64,000 bases of DNA from UBA5070 sp035913415 (GCA_035913415.1 JAMIIV010000019.1:29467-93466), one strand, 5' to 3'; counted from the first letter of the stretch, positions 9,276 through 18,100 are shown. Numbers and translations are program-made. Notes: a model not told the origin generated them from the letters alone.

Positions 9276-11645
9276 ATGCGCCATCGACTCGAACCCCTGC
9301 GGGGCGTCTGGTTCGCCCTGGGGACGTTCTGCGGCTGGGGTGCGCTGGCCTGTCCGCGTCCCTGGGGCTGGCTCTTCCCTGCCGCCTTCGTGGCCGCATC
9401 CCTCGTGCCCGCGGGGAGAGGGGCCCGTTCGGCCTTGGCCATCGGCGGTTTCCTTGAGGCCGCGCTGCTGCTGCTGCTGTGGACCCCCGACGGGACCTCG
9501 CCGGACGCCTCCGGCCCATTTCGCCTGGTCATCACACGGCAAATCCGCACCGACCGTTGGGAGGCCCATCTGCTGTCCGCACCCCAGTCAACTCTGGTGG
9601 GACAAAAAGTCAGGCTGGTCTCGCCGACAGCGCAAGTCGGGGACACCCTCGATGGAACAGGGATTTTGCGAAGTCCGAAACCCCCGCGCAATCCGGGAGG
9701 TTTCGACGAAGAACGCTGGGCCGCATCGGAAGATCTCGCGGGTATGCTCGTGCTGGACTCGCCTTCGAGCCGTCTTGGACCACCCGACCCCATGGAAGAG
9801 GCGCGACAGAGTACAGGGACCTGGGTGCGCACCATCTTGACCACCCGCCTGGACGCCCCTTCGTCGGCCCTGTGGATCTCCACCTTGCTTGCCGATGGGA
9901 GCAGGTTGCCCTTGGATGTGGCGACCGCGTTCCGACGTACGGGGCTGTACCACATGCTCTCGGTTTCCGGCTTCCACCTGGTGGTCCTGGGCGGGGCCGC
10001 ACTGTCGCTGCTCTCGCTTTGCCATTTGGGGGCGCGCGCCGCCTGGGGCGGCGCGGGGGCCGTGGTGTGGCTCTACGTGGGGTACCTCGGGTTCCCCGCC
10101 CCCGCGCTGCGGGCCGCCATCGCCTTCTCCCTGGTCGGGTCGGCGAGAGCGACCGGACACCGTACCCACGCCGGCAACGCCTTGTGCCTGGGGGGTGCGA
10201 CCTTGCTCCTTCTGGATCCCAACACCTTGTTCCAGACGGGGGTGCAACTCACCTTGGCCGCCACCGCCGCACTGATCTGGCTGGCCCCGGGCCTGGAGTC
10301 GCTGCTGGTCCCGCGCGACCTGCCAGCCTGGGGACGGAATCTGGCACGCGCCGTGACGACCTCCCTCGCCGCGACCCTGGCAACGGCCCCCATCCTGGCC
10401 TGGTCGATGGGCACGGTTCCCTGGGTCGGGATCCCGGCGGGCATTGTCGCCTCGGGATTCTTCTCGGCGGGATTCCTGGCGAGCCTGGCGGTGGTGGCCC
10501 TGGGCCCCCTCCCGGCGGTGTGGTCCGAGGGGTTCGCCGGCGCTGCGGAATTCTGCGCCCGGGTGGTCCTGGAGATCGCCCTGCGCGTCGGAGACTGGGA
10601 TGGCGGCTGGTTCGAGGTGGTGCGCCCCACCGTGGCGGAGATGTTCATCTGGTCGGCGGCGATGATCCTGCTGGCGGGCTGTTCGCTTGGTCGACACACC
10701 CGCTCCCTGTGCCTGGCCCTGCTGGCCTTGCTGGGTGCCACGACCCCCTGGTGGCCGCATCTGTCCAACCAGCCGAAGTGGGCCTCGATCCATGTCCTGG
10801 ATGTCGGACAGGGGGATGCGATCCTGCTGCGAGCTCCCGGTGCCCCCACTTGGCTGGTGGACGCCGGCCCCCGCTCGTGGGGGCCCAAACCCCGCGACGC
10901 GGGAGCCGACGTCGTGGTCCCGGCCCTGCGGGCCTTGCGGGTGCCGCGGCTCGACGTGCTGGCGATCACGCACCCGGATCTGGATCACTGGGGTGGGGCC
11001 GAGGCGGTGACCACCCCCTATCCCCCTCGCCTGCTTCTGGAGCCGAGGGGATCGAACCCCGATCCAGCGCCGGGCTGGGATTCGGCCCGCGTGCGGATCG
11101 TCGCGCGCGGCGCCCGGATCGACAGCGCCGGCTTCGGACAATTTCTGCCCTGGGGCGCATCGGGAGCCGTGGTCGCGCTGTCTCCGGGGCGCACCACATC
11201 CCTGCCCGACCGCAACGCCGGGAGCCTGGTGCTTTCGGTGCGCTGGGGTCTGGCCCGGGCCCTGCTGACGGGTGATGCCGAAGACTGGACCGAAGAGCGG
11301 ATGTTGACCGCGCGCACCGACCTGCGTGCCCAGGTCTTGAAATTGGCCCACCATGGATCGAAGTCGTCTTCTTCCACGGAATTTCTGGAGGCCACCGGGG
11401 CCCGAAGGGCCGTGGTGTCGGCCGGTCGGCGCAACCGGTACGGCCACCCCCACACCGAGACCCTCGACCGGGTGGCCGCCCACGGAGCGGAACTTCTGGA
11501 CACCCGCCAAGGCGCATGGGAGATCCGATTGTTTCCCGACGGCAGGATCGAGGCATTTCCGGCCGTCCGGCGGTGGTGGCGGGGTCCCTGGCAGCGGCGC
11601 GTCCTATCTTTCCGGACCTTCCCATGGATATGGACCGGTCGGTGA
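9276..11645 (+). CDS. comEC: ComEC/Rec2-family DNA internalisation protein
   Basis: 789 residues, the size of a full-length ComEC. The inner-membrane channel moves single-stranded DNA into the cytoplasm during natural transformation. The N-terminus has several hydrophobic helices (residues 10-75) and a short soluble domain. The competence transmembrane domain (about 225-500) contains the family signature LSVSGFHL, and the C-terminal metallo-beta-lactamase-like domain starts near residue 505 (HVLDVGQGDAILL). That domain keeps HPDLDHWGG, a later GDAE and LAHHGS, so it should be a functional nuclease-like domain. No ATG lies in frame between the previous stop and 9276 after the palindromes, so this start was chosen. 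The 3' end overlaps the next gene by 22 bases. No other competence gene is in the window. Confidence 0.93.
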   Translation: MRHRLEPLRGVWFALGTFCGWGALACPRPWGWLFPAAFVAASLVPAGRGARSALAIGGFLEAALLLLLWTPDGTSPDASGPFRLVITRQIRTDRWEAHLLSAPQSTLVGQKVRLVSPTAQVGDTLDGTGILRSPKPPRNPGGFDEERWAASEDLAGMLVLDSPSSRLGPPDPMEEARQSTGTWVRTILTTRLDAPSSALWISTLLADGSRLPLDVATAFRRTGLYHMLSVSGFHLVVLGGAALSLLSLCHLGARAAWGGAGAVVWLYVGYLGFPAPALRAAIAFSLVGSARATGHRTHAGNALCLGGATLLLLDPNTLFQTGVQLTLAATAALIWLAPGLESLLVPRDLPAWGRNLARAVTTSLAATLATAPILAWSMGTVPWVGIPAGIVASGFFSAGFLASLAVVALGPLPAVWSEGFAGAAEFCARVVLEIALRVGDWDGGWFEVVRPTVAEMFIWSAAMILLAGCSLGRHTRSLCLALLALLGATTPWWPHLSNQPKWASIHVLDVGQGDAILLRAPGAPTWLVDAGPRSWGPKPRDAGADVVVPALRALRVPRLDVLAITHPDLDHWGGAEAVTTPYPPRLLLEPRGSNPDPAPGWDSARVRIVARGARIDSAGFGQFLPWGASGAVVALSPGRTTSLPDRNAGSLVLSVRWGLARALLTGDAEDWTEERMLTARTDLRAQVLKLAHHGSKSSSSTEFLEATGARRAVVSAGRRNRYGHPHTETLDRVAAHGAELLDTRQGAWEIRLFPDGRIEAFPAVRRWWRGPWQRRVLSFRTFPWIWTGR
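11605..11612 (+). promoter_or_regulatory. -10-like box TATCTTTC ahead of the unknown 161-residue gene
   Basis: TATCTTTC lies 11-12 bases before the ATG at 11624, inside the comEC coding end. It fits the TAnnTT(T)G/C pattern seen ahead of several other genes here. If used, the transcript would have a leader of only a few bases. Confidence 0.4.
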
Positions 11646-12109
11646 AAGAAGTCTTCGAAGGAACGCGCATCGTCCGGCGGCCGGTGCGGGGCATCGTCGC
11701 GGCCTACCACGAACTCCCCTACCGGCTGGTGGGACCCCGCGAAGACGGCTCGGTCCTGATCCAAGGAACCATCCGCGTCTCGCCCCGACTGGTCCTGACC
11801 TTGCGGCAGTTGGCCGACCGCTTCGGGGACATCTTCGAAGGCGACGAAGGGTTCATGGACCAGGAGATCGTGGCCCGCTCGTTCCAATTCGCCGTGGCCC
11901 GCGACCCCAACCGCAGCATCCGCAACGAACACCTGCGCATCGAACCGCGCACGGAGCCCGCCGACCGGCTCCTGGGCAACCTGGAAGACGAGATGGCCCG
12001 CGCCGAGGACACCCGCACCGCGCTCCTGCACTGCCCGAACCCACGGCTGTATCCCATCTCCATCGACCGGTTCCTGCGCGAGATCCTGGACCGCGAGATG
12101 CACACCTGA
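11624..12109 (+). CDS. conserved-looking hypothetical protein, 161 residues
   Basis: Not recognised. It begins with MDMDRSVKEVFEGTRIVRR and overlaps the end of comEC by 22 bases. The protein is soluble, with no signal peptide or membrane helix. A central stretch (VLIQGTIRVSPRLVLTL, then RFGDIFEGDEGFMDQEIVAR) looks like a compact alpha/beta fold, and the C-terminus is helical (PISIDRFLREILDREM). Codon usage matches its neighbours, so it is very likely a real gene. An ATG at 11630 is an alternative start. It may be cotranscribed with comEC or use the box at 11605. No function is proposed. Confidence 0.75.
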   Translation: MDMDRSVKEVFEGTRIVRRPVRGIVAAYHELPYRLVGPREDGSVLIQGTIRVSPRLVLTLRQLADRFGDIFEGDEGFMDQEIVARSFQFAVARDPNRSIRNEHLRIEPRTEPADRLLGNLEDEMARAEDTRTALLHCPNPRLYPISIDRFLREILDREMHT

Positions 12110-12149
12110 GCACATCCACTCTGGACGCCGGGTTTCCGACCTTCCGACC

Positions 12150-12176
12150 GGGAGCCCTCATCACAGCAGGGCTCCC
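12150..12176. terminator. inverted repeat between convergent genes, possible bidirectional terminator
   Basis: Perfect 9-base arms GGGAGCCCT and AGGGCTCCC flank a 9-base loop, midway between the ends of two convergent genes. There is no clear T-tract on either side, so the terminator call rests on the stem and the location only. Confidence 0.5.
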
Positions 12177-12202
12177 CAAGCGTCATCTCTGAGGGGACGA
12201 GG

Positions 12203-12787
12203 TCAGTTGCCTTCCTTGAAGCAGGTGTCGATGGCCAGCGCCGCGGCCAGCAGCATCTTGCGCGAAGCGTTCTTGTTCGCCGATCCGGAGAGATCGACCA
12301 CGTAGTTGTCGGCCGAAGTGAACAGTTCCTTGCCCATGCCGGCCCACTTCTTCGTGATGGTGCCCAGGATCTCGCCCGACGCCGACAGGAGCTGGAAGTT
12401 CCAACCCTTCCAGTCACCCTTGACCGAGGCGATCTCCTGCTCGGCCGTGTCCAGGATCCGGAAGTTGATGCCCCACGAGAACAGCTTGCTCTTGAGGTGC
12501 CCCAGGACCTTTCCTTGACCGTCGACGACCGAAACCCGCGGCGACAGGAACGAGAATCCGCGACGGATCTCGAGGAAGGTACGGGCCTCGTGCTGGTCGG
12601 TGATGCGCACCACCGTGGGCAACATGCGCTTGTTCACCGCCAGGCGCAGAATGTGCACCCACCAGGCGATGTGCTCCTTGCACAATCCCACCGGGTTTCC
12701 CGTCGCGGGATCGACCAGATCGTAGGTGTCGGATATCTTGAGCATTCCGACGCGTTCCTTGACGAAAATGGTGTCCAGTTCGAGCAT
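12203..12787 (-). CDS. scramblase / LURP-one-related family protein
   Basis: 194 residues. The pattern of a repeated beta-barrel core (FVKERVGMLKISDTYDLVD, FLEIRRGFSFLSPRVSVVD, GKVLGHLKSKLFSWGINFRI, GEILGTITKKWAGMGKELF) followed by one C-terminal hydrophobic helix (KMLLAAALAIDTCF) matches the phospholipid-scramblase-like/LURP-one fold. In eukaryotes scramblases are linked to lipid flipping, but for bacterial members the role is not established. No signal peptide is seen. The ATG at 12787 (MLELDTIF) was chosen because the upstream in-frame stretch is not protein-like. It is divergent from gcvH. Confidence 0.75.
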   Translation of the reverse strand: MLELDTIFVKERVGMLKISDTYDLVDPATGNPVGLCKEHIAWWVHILRLAVNKRMLPTVVRITDQHEARTFLEIRRGFSFLSPRVSVVDGQGKVLGHLKSKLFSWGINFRILDTAEQEIASVKGDWKGWNFQLLSASGEILGTITKKWAGMGKELFTSADNYVVDLSGSANKNASRKMLLAAALAIDTCFKEGN

Positions 12788-12887
12788 GGTTGGGGGCTCC
12801 CGGGTTGAAGATGTGCGCTCCACAATAGCATCCTCCGGCACAAAAGGGTAACAAGGGCGCAGAGCACGGAACCCCTGCCGCGGTTTC

Positions 12888-12895
12888 TACGTTTC
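12888..12895 (+). promoter_or_regulatory. -10-like box TACGTTTC ahead of the gcv operon
   Basis: TACGTTTC follows GGTTTC, very like the GGTTTCTATTTTG box before the hybrid kinase at 33233. It lies about 40 bases before the gcvH ATG. No glycine-riboswitch fold or repeated aptamer was recognisable in the short leader. Confidence 0.4.
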
Positions 12896-12933
12896 CCTCC
12901 TCGCGTCCGTTTTTCACTCCCGACGAGGTTCCG

Positions 12934-13311
12934 ATGTCCGAGTCCCAGGTGCCCTCCGATCTGCTCTACGCCGCCTCCCACGAATGGATTCGCCAGGAAG
13001 GGGACGTGGTCACCGTGGGCATCACCGACCACGCCCAACACGAGCTGGGCGACATCGTATTCGTCGAGCTTCCCGACATCGGGCAGCTTGTGGAGCCAGG
13101 CAAGGGTTTCGCCGTGATCGAAGCCGTCAAGACCGTGGCCGACCTCTACGCTCCCGCCGCGGGCGAAGTGATCGCCGTCAATGACGACCTCGGCTCGAAC
13201 GCTGGCGCCATCAACGCCGATGCCTACGGCGCCTGGATCGCCAAGATCCGTCTCTCGGGCCCGCTGTCCTCCGATCTGATGGACGCCACCGCCTACAAGG
13301 CCACCCTGTGA
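12934..13311 (+). CDS. gcvH: glycine cleavage system H protein
   Basis: 125 residues, normal for GcvH. This lipoyl carrier shuttles the methylamine intermediate between the P, T and L proteins of the glycine cleavage system in the cytoplasm. The lipoylation site is Lys66 in the motif IEAVKTVADLYAP, and the domain ends with the usual AYGAWIAKIRLS segment. The start ATG has a GAGG ribosome site. Its last bases overlap the GTG start of gcvPA, so the two are translationally coupled. gcvT and lpd are not in the window. Confidence 0.96.
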   Translation: MSESQVPSDLLYAASHEWIRQEGDVVTVGITDHAQHELGDIVFVELPDIGQLVEPGKGFAVIEAVKTVADLYAPAAGEVIAVNDDLGSNAGAINADAYGAWIAKIRLSGPLSSDLMDATAYKATL

Positions 13312-14684
13312 CGCACCGGTTCATCCCCCGGACCTCTCCCGAGGAAACCGAGATGTTGGCCGCCTCCGGGGTCGCCTCCATCGACGACTTCCTCACCGAC
13401 ATCCCCGCGCACCTGCGGCTCAACCGTCCGCTGGACGTTCCTCCCGCGCTGTCGGAGATGGCCCTGGCCCGCGACGTGCGTCGCCTGGCCCAGAAGAACA
13501 AGGGCATGACCGACGTCACGAGCTTCCTGGGGATGGGCTGGACCAAACATTTCATCCCCGCCGCCGTGGACAGCGTGCTCCAGCGCAGTGAATGGACCAC
13601 CGCCTACACACCGTACCAGCCCGAAGCATCGCAGGGCAGCCTGCAGCAGATCTTCGAATACCAGACGATGGTCGCTGAACTGGCCGGCATGGAGATTTCC
13701 AACGCATCGCTCTACGACGGGGCCACCGCGCTGGTCGAAGGCCTGATCATGGCCTCGGCGTGCACTCGCGGCCGCAAGACCTTCGCCATCGCCGGAAGCC
13801 TCAATCCCCGGTGGCGCGAAGTCGTCCAGACCTACGCCCCCTCCAACGAGTGGTCCTTCCTCGACATCGCCTGGTCCAAGCAGGACGGCCTGCTGGACCG
13901 CGTGGCCCTCGAGATGCAGCTTGCCGCCCATTCCGGCAAGATCGCCGGCATCGTGGTCCAGACGCCCAACGCCTTCGGGCTCCTGGAAGACCTCGTGGGC
14001 CTGCGCGAGACCTGCGACCGGCACGGTTGCGTCCTGCTGGTCGCCGCCGATCCCTTGTCGCTTTCCGTCATCGAGCCCCCCGGCTCCTTCGGTGCCGACA
14101 TCGTGGTCGGAGAAATGCTCGGACTGGGTGTGCCCACCTCGCTGGGCGGACCCGCCCTGGGCTACCTGACCACCCTGAAAAAACACATCCGCCAGATGCC
14201 TGGTCGTATCGTCGGTCGCACCCTCGACGCCACGGGCCGGCGCGCCTACTGTCTGACCGCCCAGACCCGCGAGCAGCACATCCGTCGCGAGAAGGCCACC
14301 TCGAACATCTGCTCCAACCAGGGGTTGATGACCGTCGCGGCCACCCTGTGGCTTTCCCTGCAGGGCCCGCAAGGCCTGACCGAAATCGCCGAACAATGCC
14401 TCTCGCGCCTGGCCTACGTCCGCGAGGGATTGGGCATGGCAGGAATCCTGCCGCTGTACGTCGGAACCCCGTTCCAGGAACAGGCGTTCCGCTTGCCCGC
14501 CGGGTCCCGCTCCCGCGTCGAGGACGCCTGCCGGACCGCGGGACTCCTCCCCGGAATCTGGTTGGCCGATCTGCTTCCCGGGGTTCCCGCCGAAACCTTG
14601 CTGGTATGCGTCTCCGAGACCCACACCCGCCAGGATCTGGACCTGCTGGTCGCCACACTTTCGTCCGCCGGAGGCCAGGCATGA
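13308..14684 (+). CDS. gcvPA: glycine dehydrogenase (decarboxylating) subunit 1
   Basis: 458 residues, the usual size for the N-terminal half of the split P protein. With GcvPB it forms the PLP-dependent glycine decarboxylase of the glycine cleavage system. Typical segments are FLGMGWTKHFIPA, YTPYQPEASQGSLQ and EISNASLYDGATA. The start is a GTG sharing four bases with the gcvH stop (GTGA), and the end overlaps gcvPB in the same way (ATGA). A single-chain GcvP is therefore absent here. The PLP lysine lies on the partner subunit, as expected. Confidence 0.96.
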   Translation: MTHRFIPRTSPEETEMLAASGVASIDDFLTDIPAHLRLNRPLDVPPALSEMALARDVRRLAQKNKGMTDVTSFLGMGWTKHFIPAAVDSVLQRSEWTTAYTPYQPEASQGSLQQIFEYQTMVAELAGMEISNASLYDGATALVEGLIMASACTRGRKTFAIAGSLNPRWREVVQTYAPSNEWSFLDIAWSKQDGLLDRVALEMQLAAHSGKIAGIVVQTPNAFGLLEDLVGLRETCDRHGCVLLVAADPLSLSVIEPPGSFGADIVVGEMLGLGVPTSLGGPALGYLTTLKKHIRQMPGRIVGRTLDATGRRAYCLTAQTREQHIRREKATSNICSNQGLMTVAATLWLSLQGPQGLTEIAEQCLSRLAYVREGLGMAGILPLYVGTPFQEQAFRLPAGSRSRVEDACRTAGLLPGIWLADLLPGVPAETLLVCVSETHTRQDLDLLVATLSSAGGQA

Positions 14685-16141
14685 GCTGGAACGACGATGC
14701 CGGTCGCACCTTGTTCGAAAAATCCCGCCCCGGCCAACGTGGTACCGGCCCCTTGGAATGGGATGTCGATCGCCCTGGACTGGACGCCCTGGTTCCGTCC
14801 ACCTTCCGGCGCAAACGCGCCCCGCGGCTGCCGGAGCTCGCCGAAGGCGAGGTGGTGCGCCACTTCGTGAATCTCAGCAACAAGAACCACCACATCGACA
14901 AGGGGTTCTATCCGCTGGGCTCGTGCACCATGAAGTACAACCCCAAGGTCAACGAAAGCCTCGCGCGGTTGTCCGGATTCACCACGGTGCACCCGCTGCA
15001 GCCCGCCGAGACCATCCAGGGGGCCCTGGAACTGATGTGGCGCCTGGAGCACATGCTGGCCGAAGTGTCGGGCATGGATTCGGTCAGCCTGCAGCCATCG
15101 GCCGGTGCCCACGGCGAGCTGACCGCCCTGCTGGTGATCCGCGCCTACCACCTGTCGCGCGGTGAAACGCGCAAGCGCATCCTGATCCCCGATTCGGCCC
15201 ACGGCACCAACCCCGCCTCGGCCGCGATCGCGGGATTCGAGTGCGTGACAGTGAAGTCCGGGCCCGACGGCCGCACCGACGTGGACGATCTCAAATCCAA
15301 GTTGGGCCCGGACGTGGCCGCCTTCATGATCACCAACCCCAACACCGTCGGACTCTTCGAGACCCGGGTCGAGGAAATCTGCGCGGCCTGCCACGCGGTG
15401 GGCGCCCAGGTGTACATGGACGGCGCGAACCTCAACGCCCTGGTGGGCATCACGCGTCCCGGCGACCTCGGTTTCGACGCGATGCACTTCAACCTGCACA
15501 AGACCTTCAGCACCCCCCACGGCGGCGGTGGTCCGGGCTGCGGCCCCATCGGCGTGAAGAGCCATCTGGCGCCGTTTCTGCCTTCGCCCCGCGTCGAAAA
15601 TCGCGACGGGCGGTTCACGCTGGAAAAGCCCTCCACCAGCATCGGACCTGTGCATGGGGCGTTCGGCAACTTCCTGGTGATGGTGCGCGCCTACGCCTAC
15701 ATCCTGGCCATGGGTCCCGAGGGATTGTCCCGGGTGGGACGCACCGCCGTCCTGAACGCCAACTACCTCTACGCGAAGATCAAACATGTCATGGGAACCC
15801 GCTTCGAGGGCCCGTACATGCACGAATTCGTGCTGGACGGTTCGCCGCTGAAAGCCCACGGACTGCACACCTCGGACTTCGCCAAGCGGCTGATGGACTT
15901 CGGTGTCTACGCCCCCACGATCTACTTCCCGCAGATCGTGCCCGAGGCCATGATGATCGAACCCACCGAGACCGAAAGCCGCGAGACCCTCGATCGCTTC
16001 GCCGAGGCGTTCCTGCAGGTGCACGAGGAATGCCGCACCAACCCCGACTTCGTGAAGACGGCGCCCCACAACCTGCCCCTGCGGCGCGTCGACGAGGTCA
16101 AGGCCGCCAAGGACCTGATCCTCACCCATCCGTTCGACTGA
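14681..16141 (+). CDS. gcvPB: glycine dehydrogenase (decarboxylating) subunit 2
   Basis: 486 residues. This is the PLP-binding half of the split glycine decarboxylase. The Schiff-base lysine is Lys274 in NLHKTFSTPHGGGGPG. Other family segments are NLSNKNHHIDKGFYPLGSC, SAGAHGELTA and DSAHGTNPASA. The ATG overlaps the gcvPA stop, and an intrinsic terminator stands about 30 bases past the stop, which closes the gcvH-gcvPA-gcvPB operon. Nothing is missing from the active site. Confidence 0.96.
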   Translation: MSWNDDAGRTLFEKSRPGQRGTGPLEWDVDRPGLDALVPSTFRRKRAPRLPELAEGEVVRHFVNLSNKNHHIDKGFYPLGSCTMKYNPKVNESLARLSGFTTVHPLQPAETIQGALELMWRLEHMLAEVSGMDSVSLQPSAGAHGELTALLVIRAYHLSRGETRKRILIPDSAHGTNPASAAIAGFECVTVKSGPDGRTDVDDLKSKLGPDVAAFMITNPNTVGLFETRVEEICAACHAVGAQVYMDGANLNALVGITRPGDLGFDAMHFNLHKTFSTPHGGGGPGCGPIGVKSHLAPFLPSPRVENRDGRFTLEKPSTSIGPVHGAFGNFLVMVRAYAYILAMGPEGLSRVGRTAVLNANYLYAKIKHVMGTRFEGPYMHEFVLDGSPLKAHGLHTSDFAKRLMDFGVYAPTIYFPQIVPEAMMIEPTETESRETLDRFAEAFLQVHEECRTNPDFVKTAPHNLPLRRVDEVKAAKDLILTHPFD

Positions 16142-16171
16142 CGGAATCCGTCCAAGGTTCCGGACCTCCCG

Positions 16172-16209
16172 AGGCCCGCCGTCCCCACCGGGGATCGGCG
16201 GGCCTTTTT
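16172..16209 (+). terminator. intrinsic terminator of the gcv operon
   Basis: A GC-rich stem with arms AGGCCCGCCG and CGGCGGGCCT and a loop of about 15 bases is followed by a run of five T. It lies about 30 bases after the gcvPB stop. Confidence 0.88.
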
Positions 16210-16255
16210 GCGTCTTGTCCAGAGGTCTTGTACCCCCGCCGAAACATCGGATTCC

Positions 16256-16263
16256 TAGGTTAC
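16256..16263 (+). promoter_or_regulatory. -10-like box TAGGTTAC ahead of the DUF4301 gene
   Basis: CCTAGGTTACC lies about 95 bases before the ATG. The same octamer TAGGTTAC precedes ligA. A TTGTAC lies 22 bases upstream, a spacing compatible with FCB-type promoters. The call rests on pattern similarity only. Confidence 0.35.
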
Positions 16264-16357
16264 CTTGCTCGCCTGGGTGCCTCGTACCCGAGGCTCCCGT
16301 GATGTCCATTCCACACCCTCCGTCGCCCTTGCGCCGACCTTCGAGGCACCCGCACCT

Positions 16358-17806
16358 ATGCCCTTGAATTCCTTCACCGCATCCGATCTCGCCCACCTCG
16401 CGGAACGCGGCATCGACAGCCGCGAAATCGCCTCGCAGGTCACCATCCTGCGCCAAGGTGCCACGGCCCCCCTGCTGGACCGGGCCGCCACCGTCGGCGA
16501 CGGCATCGTGGCACGCCCCCTCCCCGACCTGCAGCGCTTCGTACCGGCCTTCGAGGCCGCCGCCGCGCGTGGCGAGGCCGGATTCTTCGTGCCCGCCTCG
16601 GGGGCCGCCAGCCGCATGTTCGCCAGCCTGCGCCAACTGGTTTCGGGCACCCACCCCACACCGGAAGCCGAGACGGCAAAACTCATGACCCTGGCGCGCA
16701 CTCCCGTGGTGGCGCGCAACCTGTGGGACAAGGGGATTTCGCCCGACGACGCCGTAGGTATCGCGCGCCTGATGGTCGAGGACCCTCCGATCGGGTACGG
16801 CTGGGCCTCCCGCCCCAAGGCCTTCGTGCCCTTCCACGAAGACCCGGAAGATTCCTTCCCCCTTCGTACCCCCCTGGTGGAGCAGGTCGCCGAGGCCTCG
16901 GAGATCCTGGGGAAATCCGGCAAAGGTGTCCTGCATTTCACCTTGCCCGAGGCTTGGCCTCTCCCTTCGGGATTCGACGAACACTGCCGCGCATTGTCCC
17001 GTCGCCATGGTGGCGACATCGTCGCGGCCGCCTCGCTGCAGTCGCCTTCCACGGACACGCTCTCGCTGGGACCCGACGGGCAAATCGTGCGCGACAGTGA
17101 AGGCTTCCCTGCACTGCGTGCGGGTGGGCACGGCTCGTTGCTGCCCAACCTGGAAATGACCCCGGGCCGTGTGGTCCTGGTCAAGAACATCGACAACATC
17201 CAGCCCGACGCGCGACGCGCGGTGGTGGTGCCTTGGCGCAAGGCATTGGGGGCCCTGGCTTTGGCCTTGCGCGATGCCGCGGACGATTTCCTCGCCTCCG
17301 GCGATGCCGCGGCCCTGCGTGCCTTGGCCGCCGACCTGGGCATCGGGTTGCCCGCCTCCGACCTGGCGCTGCGCCAGACGGTCGACCGCCCCCTGCGCGT
17401 GGCCGGCATGGTGCCCAACGTGGGTGAACCAGGCGGCGGCCCGTTCTGGATCACCCTGGGTGATGGAACCCAACGCCTGGAGATCGTCGAACAATCCGAA
17501 GTGGCTCCCCAGCAAAAGAGCCTGCTGGGCACCAGCACCCACTTCAATCCGGTCGAGTTGGCCTGCTGCTTCCGCAAGCGCGACGGATCGACTTGGCCGC
17601 TGCAAGACCACATCGATCCGTCGCGGGCTTTCCTGTCCACCAAGCCCTCTCCCAAAGGCGACATCCGTGTTCTGGAGCGCCCAGGCCTCTGGAACGGCTC
17701 CATGTCCCTGTGGTGGACCATTTTCCTGGAAATCCCGCTGGATACGTTCCTTCCCGCCAAGACCATTCACGATCTCGCCCATCCATGGCGGGTCGGCACG
17801 GTCTGA
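16358..17806 (+). CDS. DUF4301 family protein
   Basis: 482 residues. Family segments are clear: FVPASGAASRMF (about 88-99), GYGWASRPKAFVPFH, a QSPSTDTLSL stretch, RAGGHGSLLPNLE, VLVKNIDNIQPD and GTSTHFNPVELACCF. DUF4301 proteins are known mainly from Bacteroidota and relatives, and the GAASRM and GGHGSL signatures suggest a nucleotidyltransferase-like fold, but the reaction is not established. The start is the ATG at 16358, since the upstream in-frame sequence is not conserved in style. It is a monocistronic gene between the gcv terminator and the amt promoter. Confidence 0.88.
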   Translation: MPLNSFTASDLAHLAERGIDSREIASQVTILRQGATAPLLDRAATVGDGIVARPLPDLQRFVPAFEAAAARGEAGFFVPASGAASRMFASLRQLVSGTHPTPEAETAKLMTLARTPVVARNLWDKGISPDDAVGIARLMVEDPPIGYGWASRPKAFVPFHEDPEDSFPLRTPLVEQVAEASEILGKSGKGVLHFTLPEAWPLPSGFDEHCRALSRRHGGDIVAAASLQSPSTDTLSLGPDGQIVRDSEGFPALRAGGHGSLLPNLEMTPGRVVLVKNIDNIQPDARRAVVVPWRKALGALALALRDAADDFLASGDAAALRALAADLGIGLPASDLALRQTVDRPLRVAGMVPNVGEPGGGPFWITLGDGTQRLEIVEQSEVAPQQKSLLGTSTHFNPVELACCFRKRDGSTWPLQDHIDPSRAFLSTKPSPKGDIRVLERPGLWNGSMSLWWTIFLEIPLDTFLPAKTIHDLAHPWRVGTV

Positions 17807-17914
17807 TCGTTTTCTCGGGGAGTTTCCCACGGGAAAGCACGGCGCACGGGTTCCCGGGCGCCGTTTCTGTTTTGGAGTGCGTGCGATGGGAAAAACTCAC
17901 GAATCGACACGGAT

Positions 17915-17989
17915 TGCCATGACAAATGACAATCAGTCCTGACGAATTGCCACTCCTTTCCAATGGCATTCTGCCAAGCCGGGATGGCA
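17915..17989 (+). promoter_or_regulatory. array of TGCCA/TGGCA half-sites upstream of the amt promoter
   Basis: Five half-sites lie in 75 bases: TGCCA at 17915, 17948 and 17972, and TGGCA at 17964 and 17985. Some pair as inverted repeats, for example TGGCATTCTGCCA. They end 25 bases before the sigma-54 promoter, where an enhancer-binding activator would be expected. They are not a good match to the classical NtrC site. Confidence 0.4.
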
Positions 17990-18013
17990 TGATTCGATGG
18001 GTTTCGATGCGAT

Positions 18014-18029
18014 TGGCCTGAGGTTTGCA
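18014..18029 (+). promoter_or_regulatory. sigma-54 (RpoN) -24/-12 promoter of amt
   Basis: TGGCCTGAGGTTTGCA carries the invariant GG and GC with the exact 10-base spacing of the sigma-54 consensus. It lies about 70 bases before the amt start, which fits nitrogen-controlled ammonium uptake. Confidence 0.8.
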
Positions 18030-18100
18030 AACCCACGACGTCAAATCGGACACGGCCACCGTGCACGACCACAGCTCCACCCTCCTGGAAGGATTCCACC

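Noticed and set aside
12788..12933. Glycine riboswitch ahead of gcvH
   Set aside because: No tandem aptamer or conserved glycine-riboswitch core could be made out in this short gap.
14414..17830. Open frame of over 1100 codons on the minus strand across gcvPA, gcvPB and the DUF4301 gene
   Set aside because: It is antisense to three clearly recognised genes, and its sequence shows the low-complexity, Gly/Arg/Gln-rich make-up typical of a GC-rich antisense frame.
17915..17989. Classical NtrC enhancer pair upstream of amt
   Set aside because: The half-sites read TGCCA/TGGCA and do not match TGCAC-N5-GTGCA, so only a generic activator array is claimed.
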